This document shows positions 11,011-22,832 of a DNA stretch of 64,000 nt, piece by piece. Within the stretch, counting starts at the first letter, position 1. Each line of letters starts with the position of its first letter. The position numbers and the translations under genes were made by a program. A model generated the notes under the pieces. It saw only the letters and a list, made by a program, of their open reading frames with translations, was not told the origin of the DNA and made no database searches. The DNA is from Ascochyta rabiei (taxonomy: Eukaryota; Ascomycota; Dothideomycetes; Pleosporales; Didymellaceae), in assembly GCF_004011695.2 (NCBI RefSeq), contig NC_082422.1, positions 1,054,001 through 1,118,000 on the forward strand, in the 5' to 3' direction.

Positions 11011-11109
11011 TGATGTGCGATGTGCGATGTGCGATATGCGATAGGTATGCGATATGCGATATGCGATATGCAATATGCGACATGCGACATGCGACCTGCG
11101 ATATACGAC
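11011..11109. repeat. 7-bp minisatellite upstream of CYK3
   Basis: About 13 units of TGCGATR/TGCGACA, with a few indels, lie 240-340 bp before the CYK3 start codon. Variants TGCGATG, TGCGATA and TGCGACA fall in separate blocks, as expected from stepwise tandem growth. It may sit in the CYK3 promoter. Confidence 0.88.
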
Positions 11110-13032
11110 AAGCAGAGGAAGCTAGCCTGGGCCTGTACCTCCAACTGTGACGTTGGGCCGTGTTGATGTGTTGTTCACCGAGCAACAGCCGCACTTGGGC
11201 CCCACCGCCAATCCAACTCTCATCCTGGACCTCTTCATTCAGCACTTGCACATGCATGCAGTGCAGTGCAGCATAGCAAACCCAAACCCGCAACATCTAT
11301 GCGATGCACTCTGACCTGAGTCTTGTAATGGAGCCACTTCTCCAGTGGAAGAGCGCAGAACCAGCAACCTCTTCCGCAAAAACGACAGCTCGCGAATCCA
11401 CACCTCGCCTGAATCTACCCGTTACACAAGGCTCCTCCTTGCACCGCTCAGGCACAATCCTGACAGAATCGAAATAGTAGCTCCCAGCATCAGCAATTTG
11501 GTCTGATTCACATCGCAAAACACATCCGCCAAGTCAATGCGCTCTTACCATCACGTCATTACCAGCTACACGTCGACAGTCTCCACATGTTCGCAGCCCA
11601 ACTTTGACTCACTACGCTAAGGATGAGCATGGAAGGGAGACGGGCGGGCAGAGATGCTGGACTGCCGCACCGATCCTTCTCTAATGCTTTGCACGACCTG
11701 GTTAGCTTTTGTCCTTGGTAACCAAGTACGCTGTGAAACAGCAATAGCTACCATGTCTTACTCCAGATCACCAGGTGGCTTCACGGGCCTATGAAAGTAT
11801 TTCCATCGTACTCAAAAGTAGACAACCATGCATTGCTGCTGTCTTGTGGTGTCAAAGTCCTCGCAAACCATCGATCAAGTGTTCTTGCCAGAGGTGCTTG
11901 ACGAGCTCCAAATTAATCCTACCCAGTTTGATGCGAGTCCAGTAGAACGACTGCCAATGCACGACATGCGCATGAAGCGTGGCATATCCCAGTTCGTCAT
12001 TCCAGGCGGTCCACCCATCGCCAAACTACGAGTCGTTTTTGATTTGCCTCTTCAATCAGATTGAATGCGTCCACGATAAAACACGCGCCTTTTGGACGTC
12101 TTTGGCGAATCCCTATAGTCAACATCTGTGTTAACAGTCTGGCAAGCGATACCAAGCTGAGCGTGGACTTTATCCCGAATATTGGGGGGTTTGTGATCGC
12201 GGTAAAGAAAGAAAAGCACAGCATTTGAGGAATCGTCTCTTTCTTGCCGGGTGTTGTTATCTCCATCAACCTCAGGCCTTCCGCTATGAGACTTGGGGGT
12301 GCGGATTGCTGTGCAGGGCTGTGCGATACAACAATGCCATCGCGTCGACACGTTCCCACGTACATGTAAGCCTGAAACTGCTCGATGGGTGATATGTTCC
12401 TCAGTGGAGCAACATATGCTTTTTGGGGAGTTTGGAGGGCGATGAAGGCTTCAACTGATGCCTAAACCCTGGAGTGTGCACTGCCCTCTTTGTGTCAGCC
12501 TGACGCGCTCAGGCTGCATAGTTCAGCCCAGGACCTCGATAAGAATACAAGACCAAGCAAGCACGTTCGTGCACATCAGCGTGTCGAATCCGGAACTGTT
12601 TGCAACCCGAAAAAAAGGAAATTAGAGGACGGTCTTGTCTAGTTTGTTCGTCAAGACACAATGCAGCATGCCGATGGTACTCAGTGAACTTGAATTACAG
12701 CAAATTGCAAGCATCTTGGGCAACTCAAGGTAGATGACGTTTGGTTCTCCGCGTTGCGGGGACGTGCCATCCGCGTCCCAACCATCAGGTTCATCTTGTG
12801 CAGAACCACAAATCCGATCCGATCTTCCCGCACCGAGCAGCGACGGGTCCAATCGTTTTCAAAATTATCGCAGTCACATCCTGATCTAGGGACTTGCAGC
12901 CCCGCCCGCAACATTCATACGCTAACTATGACGTCTCGTTGTAAACAACGTGGTGTGACGTACATCTGTTTAAGTACCATCCCCAAGCTGCAGCAGCTCT
13001 GAGTAGTCACCCACTCAATCAATTGATTTGCA
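11110..13032. other. intergenic region, no gene supported
   Basis: About 1.9 kb of ordinary base composition between the minisatellite and the small membrane-protein gene. The short open frames on both strands show no domain, no signal and no consistent splice structure. It probably holds the promoter regions of the divergent flanking genes, CYK3 (-) and the 13,033 gene (+). Confidence 0.5.
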
Positions 13033-13703
13033 ATGCCTTCATTAAACTCAACAGTGCGTAGTACCTTACATCGAAGCTTTAAGCCGCTCAATCCTGCAAC
13101 GATCAATGACTGACGTCCACCCAGATCTTCCACGCCTATGCCTACGGCACAGCGTTCTGGTATGGCCTTCGTGGAGCATGCCGTGTTTATGACCCACTGA
13201 TGGTCGTTGGCTGTATGTGCATGAAGCAATTACCTCTCATCGCTACGAAACCAGAGTTCTGTGACAAGCATGTGCTAACAAGCTTAGGGTTTCGGCCTCC
13301 CTCCCAAGCCAACCTTGCCGCAAACGATCTCGAACTCTACAACGTCCGCAACGATGGCTGGTGCCTCATCACTCTCGCCCTAATCCTTGTCTCTTTCACC
13401 AACGCCGTTCCTTTGTCTCCAGCCCCGAAAGCGATCCAGAGTGCCGACGCGCTCAAGTATAACAGGGGCAATGGAGCTTTGCCCTACGCAAAAGCGGTTA
13501 TTGCTGCGACTGTATTCCACCATATCACCACCGGCATTGGTGCATACCAGCACTACAAGCTCGAGAGTCACTACAACACCAGCATGGGCATTGGTGTTTG
13601 GGGCAACGTATGGTTGACGTTGACCGGGCTATTCACATTGCTCTTTCTGCAGAGTGGCAAGGGGGATGAGGATGTTGAAGAGGTTGTGAAGAAGGCCAAA
13701 TAA
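13033..13703 (+). CDS. small multi-pass membrane protein with KKxx tail, unknown function
   Basis: I do not recognise a named family. Three exons: 13033-13053 (MPSLNST), 13125-13212 and 13288-13703. Introns are 13054-13124 (GTGCGT..CCAG, branch TGACTGAC) and 13213-13287 (GTATGT..CTTAG with a perfect CTAAC branch site). The phases agree and give 174 residues. The first spliced part reads IFHAYAYGTAFWYGL and continues to VVGWFRPPSQANLAANDLEL. Three or four hydrophobic segments follow: the FWYGL region, WCLITLALILVSF, AVIAATVFHHITTGIGAY and VWGNVWLTLTGLFTLLFL. The C terminus is VVKKAK, which fits the KKxx ER-retrieval signal, so residence in the ER membrane is inferred. Starting instead at the ATG at 13200 would read intron sequence and lose the conserved N-terminal part. 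This is the last ordinary gene before the repeat desert, whose edge lies about 130 bp downstream. Confidence 0.82.
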
Positions 13704-13829
13704 GCTCTGGTTACGTCAGTTTTGCAGGCTGAGCGTACAGCAGAGATGAGCTCCAGAGAATTCGACTTGTAAGGATGTCTAATAAACATAAACTGTGTAG
13801 GGTACACGTATAAAGAGTGCTGGTTATCA

Positions 13830-14443
13830 AAAAAAAATAAACCTTGGGGGTTAAGACAAGTAGCATTAGATATACTTCATAGGATAACGTAAAGCTCTAC
13901 CAAGCCAGACAAACCACCGAACTGGACACTTTTTTTAGCATTACAAACTACTCATACAAGCAAATATGCAACCACAACGTGTAGAATTTTAGCTTAGCAA
14001 GAGGGCACAATTGTTCTTACACTTAAGGCCTATTTCTTTCAACAATTTAAGAGCGTACAGCGCACTACTGCTGCCTTTCGTAGCGACACAGGATGATAGA
14101 AGGCTCTAGAATGCGTGTGTATCCGCGACGAGGTGTGTAGGGGCACTAGGATAGGTAACACAGAGATTCTTCTACTCCTATAGGTCTTGTACAAAGGATA
14201 CTTAAGAACTAGCTATCTAAGAATAAATCTCCTTGTGCCTTTATACTACTTAAATACAGGAAAGTTTAAAATATAGGAGCTAGAGTGCAGGAAGGAAACA
14301 AAACATGTATGGGCTAACGTACCCTACAGACAAGTAGAACACTAAGCAAGTAGAACACAATAAAATCTTACTAAAAACTACAAGACTTATAACTCTTTAT
14401 CTTTACAAACTCGTTATAATTTTATCTAAAACTCTAAGGATAG
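13830..14443. other. left edge of TA-rich RIP compartment
   Basis: From about 13,830 the composition changes abruptly. CA and TG become rare, TA and AG/CT dominate, and stop codons fill all six frames. At 14324 there is a single stray copy of the pogo-family terminal motif ACGTACCCTACAG without a visible partner, probably a truncated element. No gene is seen. Confidence 0.6.
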
Positions 14444-14445
14444 TA

Positions 14446-16309
14446 ACGTACCCTACAGACGAGCTAGTTACTAGGTAAGTTAGTTACTTTTACTAAGCCC
14501 CTACTAAAACTTACTCTATTATAGCCTAAAACACTATAAACTAGCGCTATATAAGACTATATAAGCTATTATATTACTTAGAGACTACTTCTATATTATT
14601 CTTACACGTTTATGTGTTATATTTAGTCTTACTACACTATCTACAGAGCCTTTAGGAAGGCTTACCTACTTTAGTACGTACCTGCTTCTTTGCCTTCTTA
14701 CTATTACTACGCACCCTAAACTCTTTTAGAACTATTAATTACTAGCCCTCCCTAACTATTAGAGTACCTTCTTTCTTAACCTACTTTCTTTTATATAATG
14801 TATATTAAATAGCTACCTTATTAGTAGGTTAAAGCTTAGTAATCTCCTATTACGCTAATACTAGCTTATGCATAATTATAGCTACCCCCTTTAAGACATT
14901 TTTAAACGCTTTAACTATAAAGGTTAGCAAGCTATTTATATACCACTAAATCCTTATCTTTATAAGTATAAATTACAACCTAAGTTTAAGGGTGTTGCTT
15001 AGGGTTTGTAACTGCTAGAGCTTATTATTAATAGGTAGTAGTAGTAATAGAGTGCGCAGCTTTATATTAAGGGCTATTATAACCTACTCTAGGTTAAATA
15101 GAACTAATCTAGCACCTTAGAACCCTTACTAGATGTTCTTAGAAGTAAATATAGTATTATAGGCATATATAAAGTATAGTAGAAATTCTATTTTTATAAT
15201 ATAGTTAATCTAGTTATATATAAGTATTTTAGCTTAGTACCTATACACTTTCTTTAAAGTAGTAAAATAACCTATATTAAGTGGTTATTTAAGGTGTAAT
15301 AAGTAAGAAGGTATATAAAGAGTAATAATCTTATTATCCTTAGAGTATTGCTAGAATTTAAGAGAGTTATAGCTCTTATAACTATTAATAATAAGTAAAT
15401 AGTAATTACTAACAGTACGCTCCTTTATATGTCTATTAAAGTAGTTTATCTAGTTAAGACTAAGCTTATTAGTAGTCTAGCTGTTATTAGAGACTCTAAT
15501 TACCTAGTCTTAAGGCAGATCCTCTTCTTTATACTAGGTAGAGAGGTAGTAGTAGGCCTTAAGGATAAGGAAGGCTAGAATAGCCTATTCTTTAGTATTA
15601 ATGCCTACTATAGCTGTAGCCTACTTCTAGTTACCTAGCTAGACTGCCTTTAGCTAATATTATTACTATAAAGCTATAACTACTACTTCTAAGGAGATCT
15701 AGCCTATTAAAAAGCCTATCTTGTTAAAGTTGTATACGTCTTTATTCTAAATACTATACTTAGCTTTAATATTAGCTACTAGGCTAAATTAGCCCTATAG
15801 AACCTTAGGGTCCTTATAGAGAGCTCTCTTATAGTTATACTTATAATTAAACTTAACTTTAAGCTCTAGGTATTACTTAACAAATATACTAGGCTAGTTT
15901 AGACTAATAGGGCCTAGATTATACTTAGCGTATAAAGGATTAGGTATAGTAGCTATAACTAAGAGCTAAGAGGAAAACCCTTACACGTCTAGCTTAAGAA
16001 CATAATTAATAATAACCTTTTTCTTATTATTACCTAGCTTCTATAAGTTAGCTATAAAATTAGCGTATAAAGGTTATTTTATATATTAGTTACTTAGTGT
16101 TGTTTAAGAGACTCTATAGATAGCTGCAGTTTGTTGCTAAGAGAGAGTTATGTCTTATTTAAGAGCCTAGAGCATAAGCTATATCTAAGCTTCCTTTAAC
16201 GCGTCTAAATAGTAGTGTTAAGAAGGTATTAGTATATAAGGGGTACTTTAGTAGGGGCTTAGTAAAAGTAACTAACTTGCCTAGTAACTAACCTGTCTGT
16301 AGGGTACGC
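14446..16309 (-). mobile_element. pogo/Fot1-like DNA transposon P1, RIP-inactivated
   Basis: Terminal inverted repeats of about 60 bp start ACGTACCCTACAG on the left and end CTGTAGGGTACG on the right, flanked by the TA target duplication. The length of 1,864 bp equals copy P2, to which it aligns in inverted orientation throughout (for example the Lys/Arg-rich tail at 14,680-14,760 and the central part near 15,000). The transposase, on the minus strand, is full of TAA/TAG and cannot be translated. RIP is heavier than in P2. Confidence 0.85.
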
Positions 16310-16311
16310 TA

Positions 16312-17004
16312 TAGTATAGATATTAATAAACATATACTTAAGTTTTAGCTTTTTAACTAAAATAGTTTTAGGGATAGCCTATATTAGTCAATTAAATTTT
16401 TAGTTTAACGTCTTCTAAAAGTCTAAGACTATATAAGTAAAAAGAGTGTATAAGGTAATTATAAGAGAGGATAGAATTAAAGAAGATAGTAGGTGTATTA
16501 AGGTACGTAGTATGTAGTAATAAGACTAATTACTAGTGTATTAGCAATAACCTCTAATACCTTTTAATAGTCTAGGCTAACTAGCCCTATAGTAGCTCGC
16601 TAAGACTAGCAGAGGTATCTTTAGGCCTAGCGCCTAACAACAAGACAAGAGTAGTTAGGCTACTTTAGTTGTTAGATTAGATGGTAATAGTAATAAGTTA
16701 ATAATAATGTATTAATATTCTGTTCTTATTGTATATAAGGGTGATTTTCGTTTTATCTAGGTTCTAGAAGGGGGCCCCTATACAGTTTCTTAGCAGGTAT
16801 ATTACCTAACCTATTTCTATTAGATAGAATAAGCTCTAGTAAGGTTAGATCTGTATAATTAAGTAGGGACTAATAGGCTTAGCACACTAGCAAAGAACCT
16901 AAATATTACTAAACATAGGGAAACAGAAACACACATTTATTATACTATTTAATAATTAAGAGTCTTACTACTATAACTAATGTAAAATAGTATAATTAAC
17001 CTAC
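16312..17004. other. host repeat between P1 and P2
   Basis: About 690 bp of RIP-altered DNA between two pogo elements of opposite orientation. Short parts near 16,424-16,440 and 16,640-16,680 resemble 28,460-28,500, the spacer between P4 and P5, so both pairs seem to lie in copies of the same older repeat. No coding sequence is recognised. Confidence 0.5.
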
Positions 17005-17006
17005 TA

Positions 17007-18870
17007 ACGTACCCTACAGGCGAGCCGCTTAACGGGCGAGCCGCTTACTTTTGCCAAGCCCCCACCAAACTTCTCCTCCTACACCAATGTCTTCTTAATA
17101 ACACCATTTAGACGTGTTAAAGGAAGCTTAGATACAGCTTACGCTCTAGGCTCTTAAACAAGACGCAAATCTCTCTTAGTAACGCGCTGCAGCTATCTAC
17201 AGGGTCCCTTAAAAGACACTAAGCAACTAACACATAGGACAACCTTTACGCGCAGATTCTATAGCTAACTTATAGAAGCTAGACAACAATAAGGAGGAGG
17301 TAATTATTAAGCATGTTCTTAAGCTAGATGCGTAAGGATTTTCTCCTTAGCTCTTAGATGTAGCTACTATAGCCAATTCTTTGCGCGCTAAGCGTAATCT
17401 AGGCCCTATTAGCGTAAACTAGCCTAGTATGTTTGTTAAGCAACACCTAAAGCTTAAAGTTAAGTTTAATCGCAAGTACGACTATAAGAGAGCCTTCTGT
17501 AAGGATTCTGAGGTTCTATAGGGCTAGTTTAGCCTAGTAGCTAATATTAAAGCTAAGTATAGCATCTAGGATAAAGACACATATAACTTTAACAAGACAG
17601 GCTTTATAATAGGCTAGATCTCCCTAGAAGCAGTTGTTACAGCTTTAGAACAACAGGGTCGGCTAAAGGCTATCTAGCCAGGCAACTAAGAGTGGGCTAC
17701 GGCTATAGTGAGCATTAATGCTAAAGGATAGGCTATTCTGGCCTTCCTTATCTTTAAAGCCTACTACTACCTCTCTGCCTGGTACAAAGAAGAGGATCTG
17801 CCTTACGACTAGGTTATTAGAGTCTCTAATAACAGCTGGACTACTAACAAGCTTGGTCTTAACTAGTTAAAGCACTTTAACAGGCATACAAAGGAGCGTA
17901 CTATTAGCACCTACTTTTTACTTATTATTAATAGTTATAAGAGCTATAACTCTCTTAAATTCTAGTAATACTGCAAGGATAATAAGATTATTACTCTCTG
18001 TTTACCTTCTTACTTATTATACCTTACACAGCCTCTTAATATAGGTTGTTTTACTGCTTTAAAGAAGGCGTATAGGCGCTAAGCTAAAATACTTATATAT
18101 AACTAGATTAATTATATTATAAAGATAGAGTTCCTGCTATGCTTTATACGCGCCTATAATGCTGTAATTACTTCTAAGAACATCTAGGGAGGGTTCTAAG
18201 GTGCTAGATTAGTCCTATTTAACCTAGACTAGGTTATAATGGCCCTTAATGTAAAGTTGCGCACTCTATCACCACTACTACCTGTCAACAACAAGCTCTG
18301 GCAGTCGCAAACCCTAAGCAACACCCTTAAACTTAGGTTGCAATTAACGCTTATAAAGATAAGGATTTAGAGGTATATAGATAGTTTGCCTACCTCTATA
18401 GTTAAGGCGTTTAAGAAGGTAGTAAAAGGGGTAGCAATAATTGCGTATAAGCTAGTGTTGGCATAACAGGAGATTACTTAGCTTTAAGCTGCTAATAAGG
18501 CAGCTACACAACAAAAATTACACAAAAGAAAGCAAGTTTAGGCAGAAGGGACCCTAACAGTTAAGGATAGCCTGTAATTAACAACTCTAAAGGAGTTTAG
18601 GGTGCGTAGTAATAGGAAGAAGGTAAAGAAGCAGGTGCGCGCTAAAGGAGGTAAGCCCTCCTAAAGACGCTGTAGACAGTGCAATCAGACAGGACACAAC
18701 GCGCAAACGTGTTAGAAAGAGGTAGAAGTAGTTTCTAAATAGTATTACAGGCCATACTGCACTTTACAGCACTAAACTAGGTTGTTTTAGGCCATAATAG
18801 GGTGGAGTTTGGTGGGGGCTTAGTAAAAGTAAGCGGCTTGCCTGTTAAGCGGCTTGCCTATAGGGTACGT
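17007..18870 (+). mobile_element. pogo/Fot1-like DNA transposon P2, best preserved copy
   Basis: Terminal inverted repeats of about 64 bp run from ACGTACCCTACAGGCGAGCC to TTGCCTATAGGGTACGT, with TA target duplications at 17005-17006 and 18871-18872. Each TIR carries a short internal repeat of CGAGCCGCTTA. Length is 1,864 bp. It keeps more CA, TG and CpG than the other copies, so it is younger or escaped the strongest RIP. Confidence 0.92.
17087..18790 (+). pseudogene. DDE transposase of P2 (pogo/Fot1 type) with zinc knuckle, broken
   Basis: One frame can be followed through almost the whole element from the ATG at 17087, interrupted only by TAA/TAG codons of RIP type. An N-terminal psq-like helix-turn-helix region (ALKQDANLS..RAAAIYRV) comes first. 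The DDE region contains YNFNKTGF (about 17,583) where the family has YNFDETGF, so the first catalytic Asp is lost. A Lys/Arg-rich segment follows, and the tail CRQCNQTGHNAQTC (about 18,670-18,715) is an intact CCHC zinc knuckle, known from a subset of fungal Fot-like transposases. Not functional. Confidence 0.85.
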
Positions 18871-18872
18871 TA

Positions 18873-20450
18873 TAACTCTATAATAATACTAAGAGACTAC
18901 ACAGACTATATAGGCTAGATTACATAACTATATACTAGATACGTAGTCTACAACATCTAGAATAAGATAAATCTAAAATCTAGTGTCTAAGAAATACTAA
19001 AACTACTATCTATATGTGTGCCTGTTGTTACAGACTACGCGCTAGCTCCTAGTATTAAAGTCCTAACAATACTTACTAAACTTTTAACTAGAGGTAAGAA
19101 GGGTTTTAAGGAAAACCTTAAATATTACTAGATAATCCTTAAATAGTATAAGAGTAATTAATATAAGTATAAGAAAGAACAAAGCAGTATATAATAGATT
19201 ATTACGTTTATCTAGTTAACTATATTACTATACTTACTACGTATATACTTTCTTCTAGATATACTACTCTAATAGTAGATTACTAACCTCTAATTAACAG
19301 TTAGAATTTACACACAAATTAAACAAGAACAAGCCTACAATAGATACCTCTTAGCTCTTAAGCTAATAAGAAGTATGTTATAATAGGATATATAACTAGC
19401 TAAATATTACTAGGTAGCTATAGAGGTAGAGCTATAATAAATTACTAAATTATTATTATTAAATATAATAACAAAAGACTTCCTAGTAGCTATAGATAAA
19501 GTTACGCCTATATAGTCTAAAAATTTCTAAAATAATAGTAGATCTGTAACTAGTATAAGCTAGAAGGAGATAATAAAACGCTTCTAAGAATATATAATAA
19601 TATATTATCCCCTTAGATTAGGGAAATATAGGGCCTTTATAGCTAGTAATACATTATTTCTTACTAAAGGGGGTAGAACCTCCTAGAGCACTAAAGAGGT
19701 CGCCTAATATGCTAAAAGCACGCTATCTAGCAACTAGGGTAGACTCTGCAATTAACGTACAGTAAGTTTAAAAACTACTACACTTTAGTAGCCTTTAGAT
19801 TAAAGACCTACTACTATATAGGGAGTAAAATACTCTATATATAGACAACGCTACAGTATATAGAATTGCTATTATATTAATTTAAATAAGGCACCTAAGT
19901 AGAAGAAAGTACTAGAAACTAGATAAGATAATAAATAAGCTTATATAATATAAGCGTAAGAAAGATACTACATTTTAAGGGCTAATCTACAAATAAAGTA
20001 GAACCTATTTAAGAACACTAGTTATAAAACAATTACATAATCTAACACCTAAAATTTCTAAAACTTAACTAGAGGGCTAGAAAATTATAAATGTAAAAGC
20101 TGTCTTTAATATAGTGTTAGGTAGAAGGAATACTAAAGGCTATCTACTAAGGAATAAGGTTAAACACAAACTATAAGGGTTGTGTTCCTACTAACTTTAT
20201 ACAAATAAGATATAATAGTACTTATTAATAAGTAACTAGAGCTAGTTTAATAAAATATTAAAGAGTGCTTATTAATAAGCATATTGTACTATACTTGTTT
20301 ATAAGCAGTTACGTGTATTATACTTATTAACAAGTAGTTACGTAATAACCCTTCTTATTCTGTTCTTCTCTACTATTTGTTCCTTTAGGGCGGTGTTAGG
20401 GGTCTTAGTTAGCTAGTACTTATGTTTGCGCCGTGCCCTAGCACAGGATC
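18873..20450. other. unassigned RIP-degraded repeat DNA
   Basis: About 1.6 kb with no readable frame. The stretch at 20,155-20,200 matches part of the LTR of element C (AAACACAAACTATAAGGGTT), so part of this is a relic of that retrotransposon family. At 20,210-20,350 several copies of the palindrome CTTATTAATAAG form short inverted repeats. Confidence 0.5.
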
Positions 20451-21597
20451 GTAATAATAGGCTATTCTACCCTTTATTATCTTTAAAGGCTATAACTACC
20501 TCTCTACCTAGTATAAAGAGCCTAATATGCTCTATAACTAGGTTATTAGAGTCTCTAAGAACAGATAGACTACTAACAAGCTTAGTCTAGACTAGTTAAA
20601 GCACTTTAATGCCTATATAAAGACGCGCACCTAAGGAGTACACTAGCTACTCCTTATTAAAAGCTATAAGAGCTAAAACTTCCTTAACTTCTAATAATAC
20701 TATAAGAAAGTAAAGATTAATATACTATATATACCTCTATACTTATTATACCTTTTATAGCTACTAAATATAGGCTATTTTACACTCTTAAAGAAGGCGT
20801 ATAGACGCTAACCTAAGGATCTTATATATAACTATATTACTTATATTACTAAAACTAAGTTTCTACTATACTTTATAGGCGCCTATATAGAGATATTTAC
20901 TTCTAGTAATATCTAAAGTAGCTTCTAAGGCGCTAGAATAGTCCCCTTTAACCTAAAATAGGTTATAATAGGTCTTAATATCTGCCTACGTACCCTTCTG
21001 CTACCTAATATAGAAGATAAGCCCTAGCAGTCCTAAACTCCTAGCAATACCCTGCAAATAGGGTCGCAATTAACGCTAATTTAAGAGAGGATTTAAAGGC
21101 ATGCAAGTAGCTTACTAACTTTAATAGTTAAGGCCTTTAAAAAGCTTACTAAAAGCGCAGCTATAGTAGCGCATAAGCTAGTGTTAGCTTAAAAGAGAAT
21201 TACTAGGTTTTAAGTAGTAAATAAGGCTGCTATAAAATATAAATTGTATAAAAGAAAGTAGTTATAGCAGGAGAAAGTCCTAACAGCTAAGGAAGGCCTT
21301 TAATTAACTACTTTAACTAAGTTTAGGGCACGTAGTAATAGAATAAAGGTAAGAAAGTAAGTATATATTAAAGGAGGTAAGGTAGCCTAAAAATATTATA
21401 AAAAGTGCTATAATATAGGGTATAACTTACGCATATATAGAAAGTCTACAGAAATTATTACTAAATAATATTATATACTATACTACTGTATAAAAGGCTA
21501 ATATAGGCTAATGTAAGCTATAATAGAGTAGAGGTTTAGTGTGGTCTTAGTAGAGTAATCTGCTTAATTGTGTAATCTGCTCGCCTATAGAGTACGT
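20450..21597 (+). mobile_element. pogo/Fot1-like transposon P3, 5'-truncated, second subfamily
   Basis: The right TIR ends CTATAGAGTACGT at 21597, followed by TA. Its TIR sequence (GTAGAGGTTTAGTGTGGTCT) matches P4 rather than P1/P2/P5, which defines a second subfamily. The body aligns with the second half of P2, beginning at the segment near 17,718; the left break is near 20,450, with no left TIR. The transposase tail and zinc-knuckle region are present but filled with stops. Confidence 0.75.
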
Positions 21598-21599
21598 TA

Positions 21600-21960
21600 C
21601 TTTTAAATAAGATAGAGGTAATAAGTATAAGGAGAATAGACATGTACATAGGACTAATTAAGTTAGGTTAAATCTATTAGGCCTACTATACTACCCTGAA
21701 ACTACCCCGTACACTACCTAGAGGGGGGGAGGGGTTTAATGTCTCCCCTGTACAGCTCGCTCTATTTAACAAGAGGCTAGGGTTATTGTTTGTTTTGTTT
21801 ATTAATAAGCCTGCTAGCAGGAGATTGTAGGTATAGAGAATGCGATAGAGGAGGTAAAACGCATCTATAAGCCTAGAACTATAGCATACAATTAGTAGAA
21901 CCAGTATCTAGATAAGCTTAGAGGTTAAGTGCAGATAGTGGTTGAGGGGAAACGATAGGT
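21600..21960. other. transition from RIP-degraded to ordinary DNA
   Basis: Repeat-like sequence continues to about 21,960, where CG-rich ordinary sequence resumes. A G-run lies near 21,720-21,736. No gene recognised. Confidence 0.4.
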
Positions 21961-22643
21961 TTTCGGGGACAGCTGGGTCCTATTCGCTGGGGATAAAGTG
22001 GGGCGGCGCGGATCAATATCCGATGCCTGCTACTCTGGGCTTAGCTGCGCAGTACGCGGCTGCAACCGAGTAGGAGTCAATCAATTAAAAAAAACAATTC
22101 TATTTATCTGAATTATACAGCTAAACACCCCTACCGGTCGTCTCCACCTGCAATATATATACATCCTGCCATAGTATGCCAACACATGGGATCCACCTTG
22201 TGGGTCCTTTGCATTGAACGGTCATCTGTCATGCATACTTCTATTCATCTTAGTATTAACCGGGTCGGTTGTGAGGATCTTCCGACAGTGAGCTTTCTAT
22301 GCAATGTGGTTCCGCAACGTATGAGCGACTAGTCACTAGTAAGCTTTTGATAGGGGGTGTTGCGAATAAATTACGTGCTCCCAGCCATATCGTACGATTC
22401 CCAAACAAATTGTTAGGGTTGCGCACTTGTTAGGTATTGGCGCTACTCAAAAATCTCAACTGCACGAGACAATGGCACAATGCGCTTAGGATAGAAACGA
22501 AGATTTTTATATTGCGGTGGATTACATTGCGGTCGGTTCGCCTTGTGTAAGCAGTGATTGTTACTTGGCTTCCGCGGACATCTGCGCCTCGGATCCTCGG
22601 ATACTAGCTTACGCCGAGAAATACGTATATCGTATCATGTGAT

Positions 22644-22683
22644 CCAATCTACAGAACTTCTACATATTTTCCACATGTATAAA
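22644..22683 (+). promoter_or_regulatory. CCAAT and TATA boxes of the monooxygenase gene
   Basis: CCAAT lies at 22644-22648 and TATAAA at 22678-22683, 150-190 bp before the ATG at 22833. The order and spacing suit a fungal polymerase II promoter. The start context CAAAAATGG is favourable. Confidence 0.45.
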
Positions 22684-22832
22684 TGCAAAGTAAACCACTA
22701 GGATGCAATTGCAACCTCAGCTGATCAGAACTCCGCAAGTACCAGCGCTCACCACACCTCATAACTATCACCTTAATTTATTTACCTTGCTGTTGTCCCA
22801 AGCCTCCAACGAAACAAAACCATTGCACAAAA

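Noticed and set aside
11828..12064. 78-codon plus-strand open frame in the CYK3 upstream region
   Set aside because: No domain, signal peptide or splice support; length expected by chance.
14000..22000. tRNA or rRNA genes and CRISPR-like arrays in the TA-rich region
   Set aside because: No cloverleaf, rRNA block or regularly spaced direct repeat was recognised; the short repeats present are inverted or minisatellite type.
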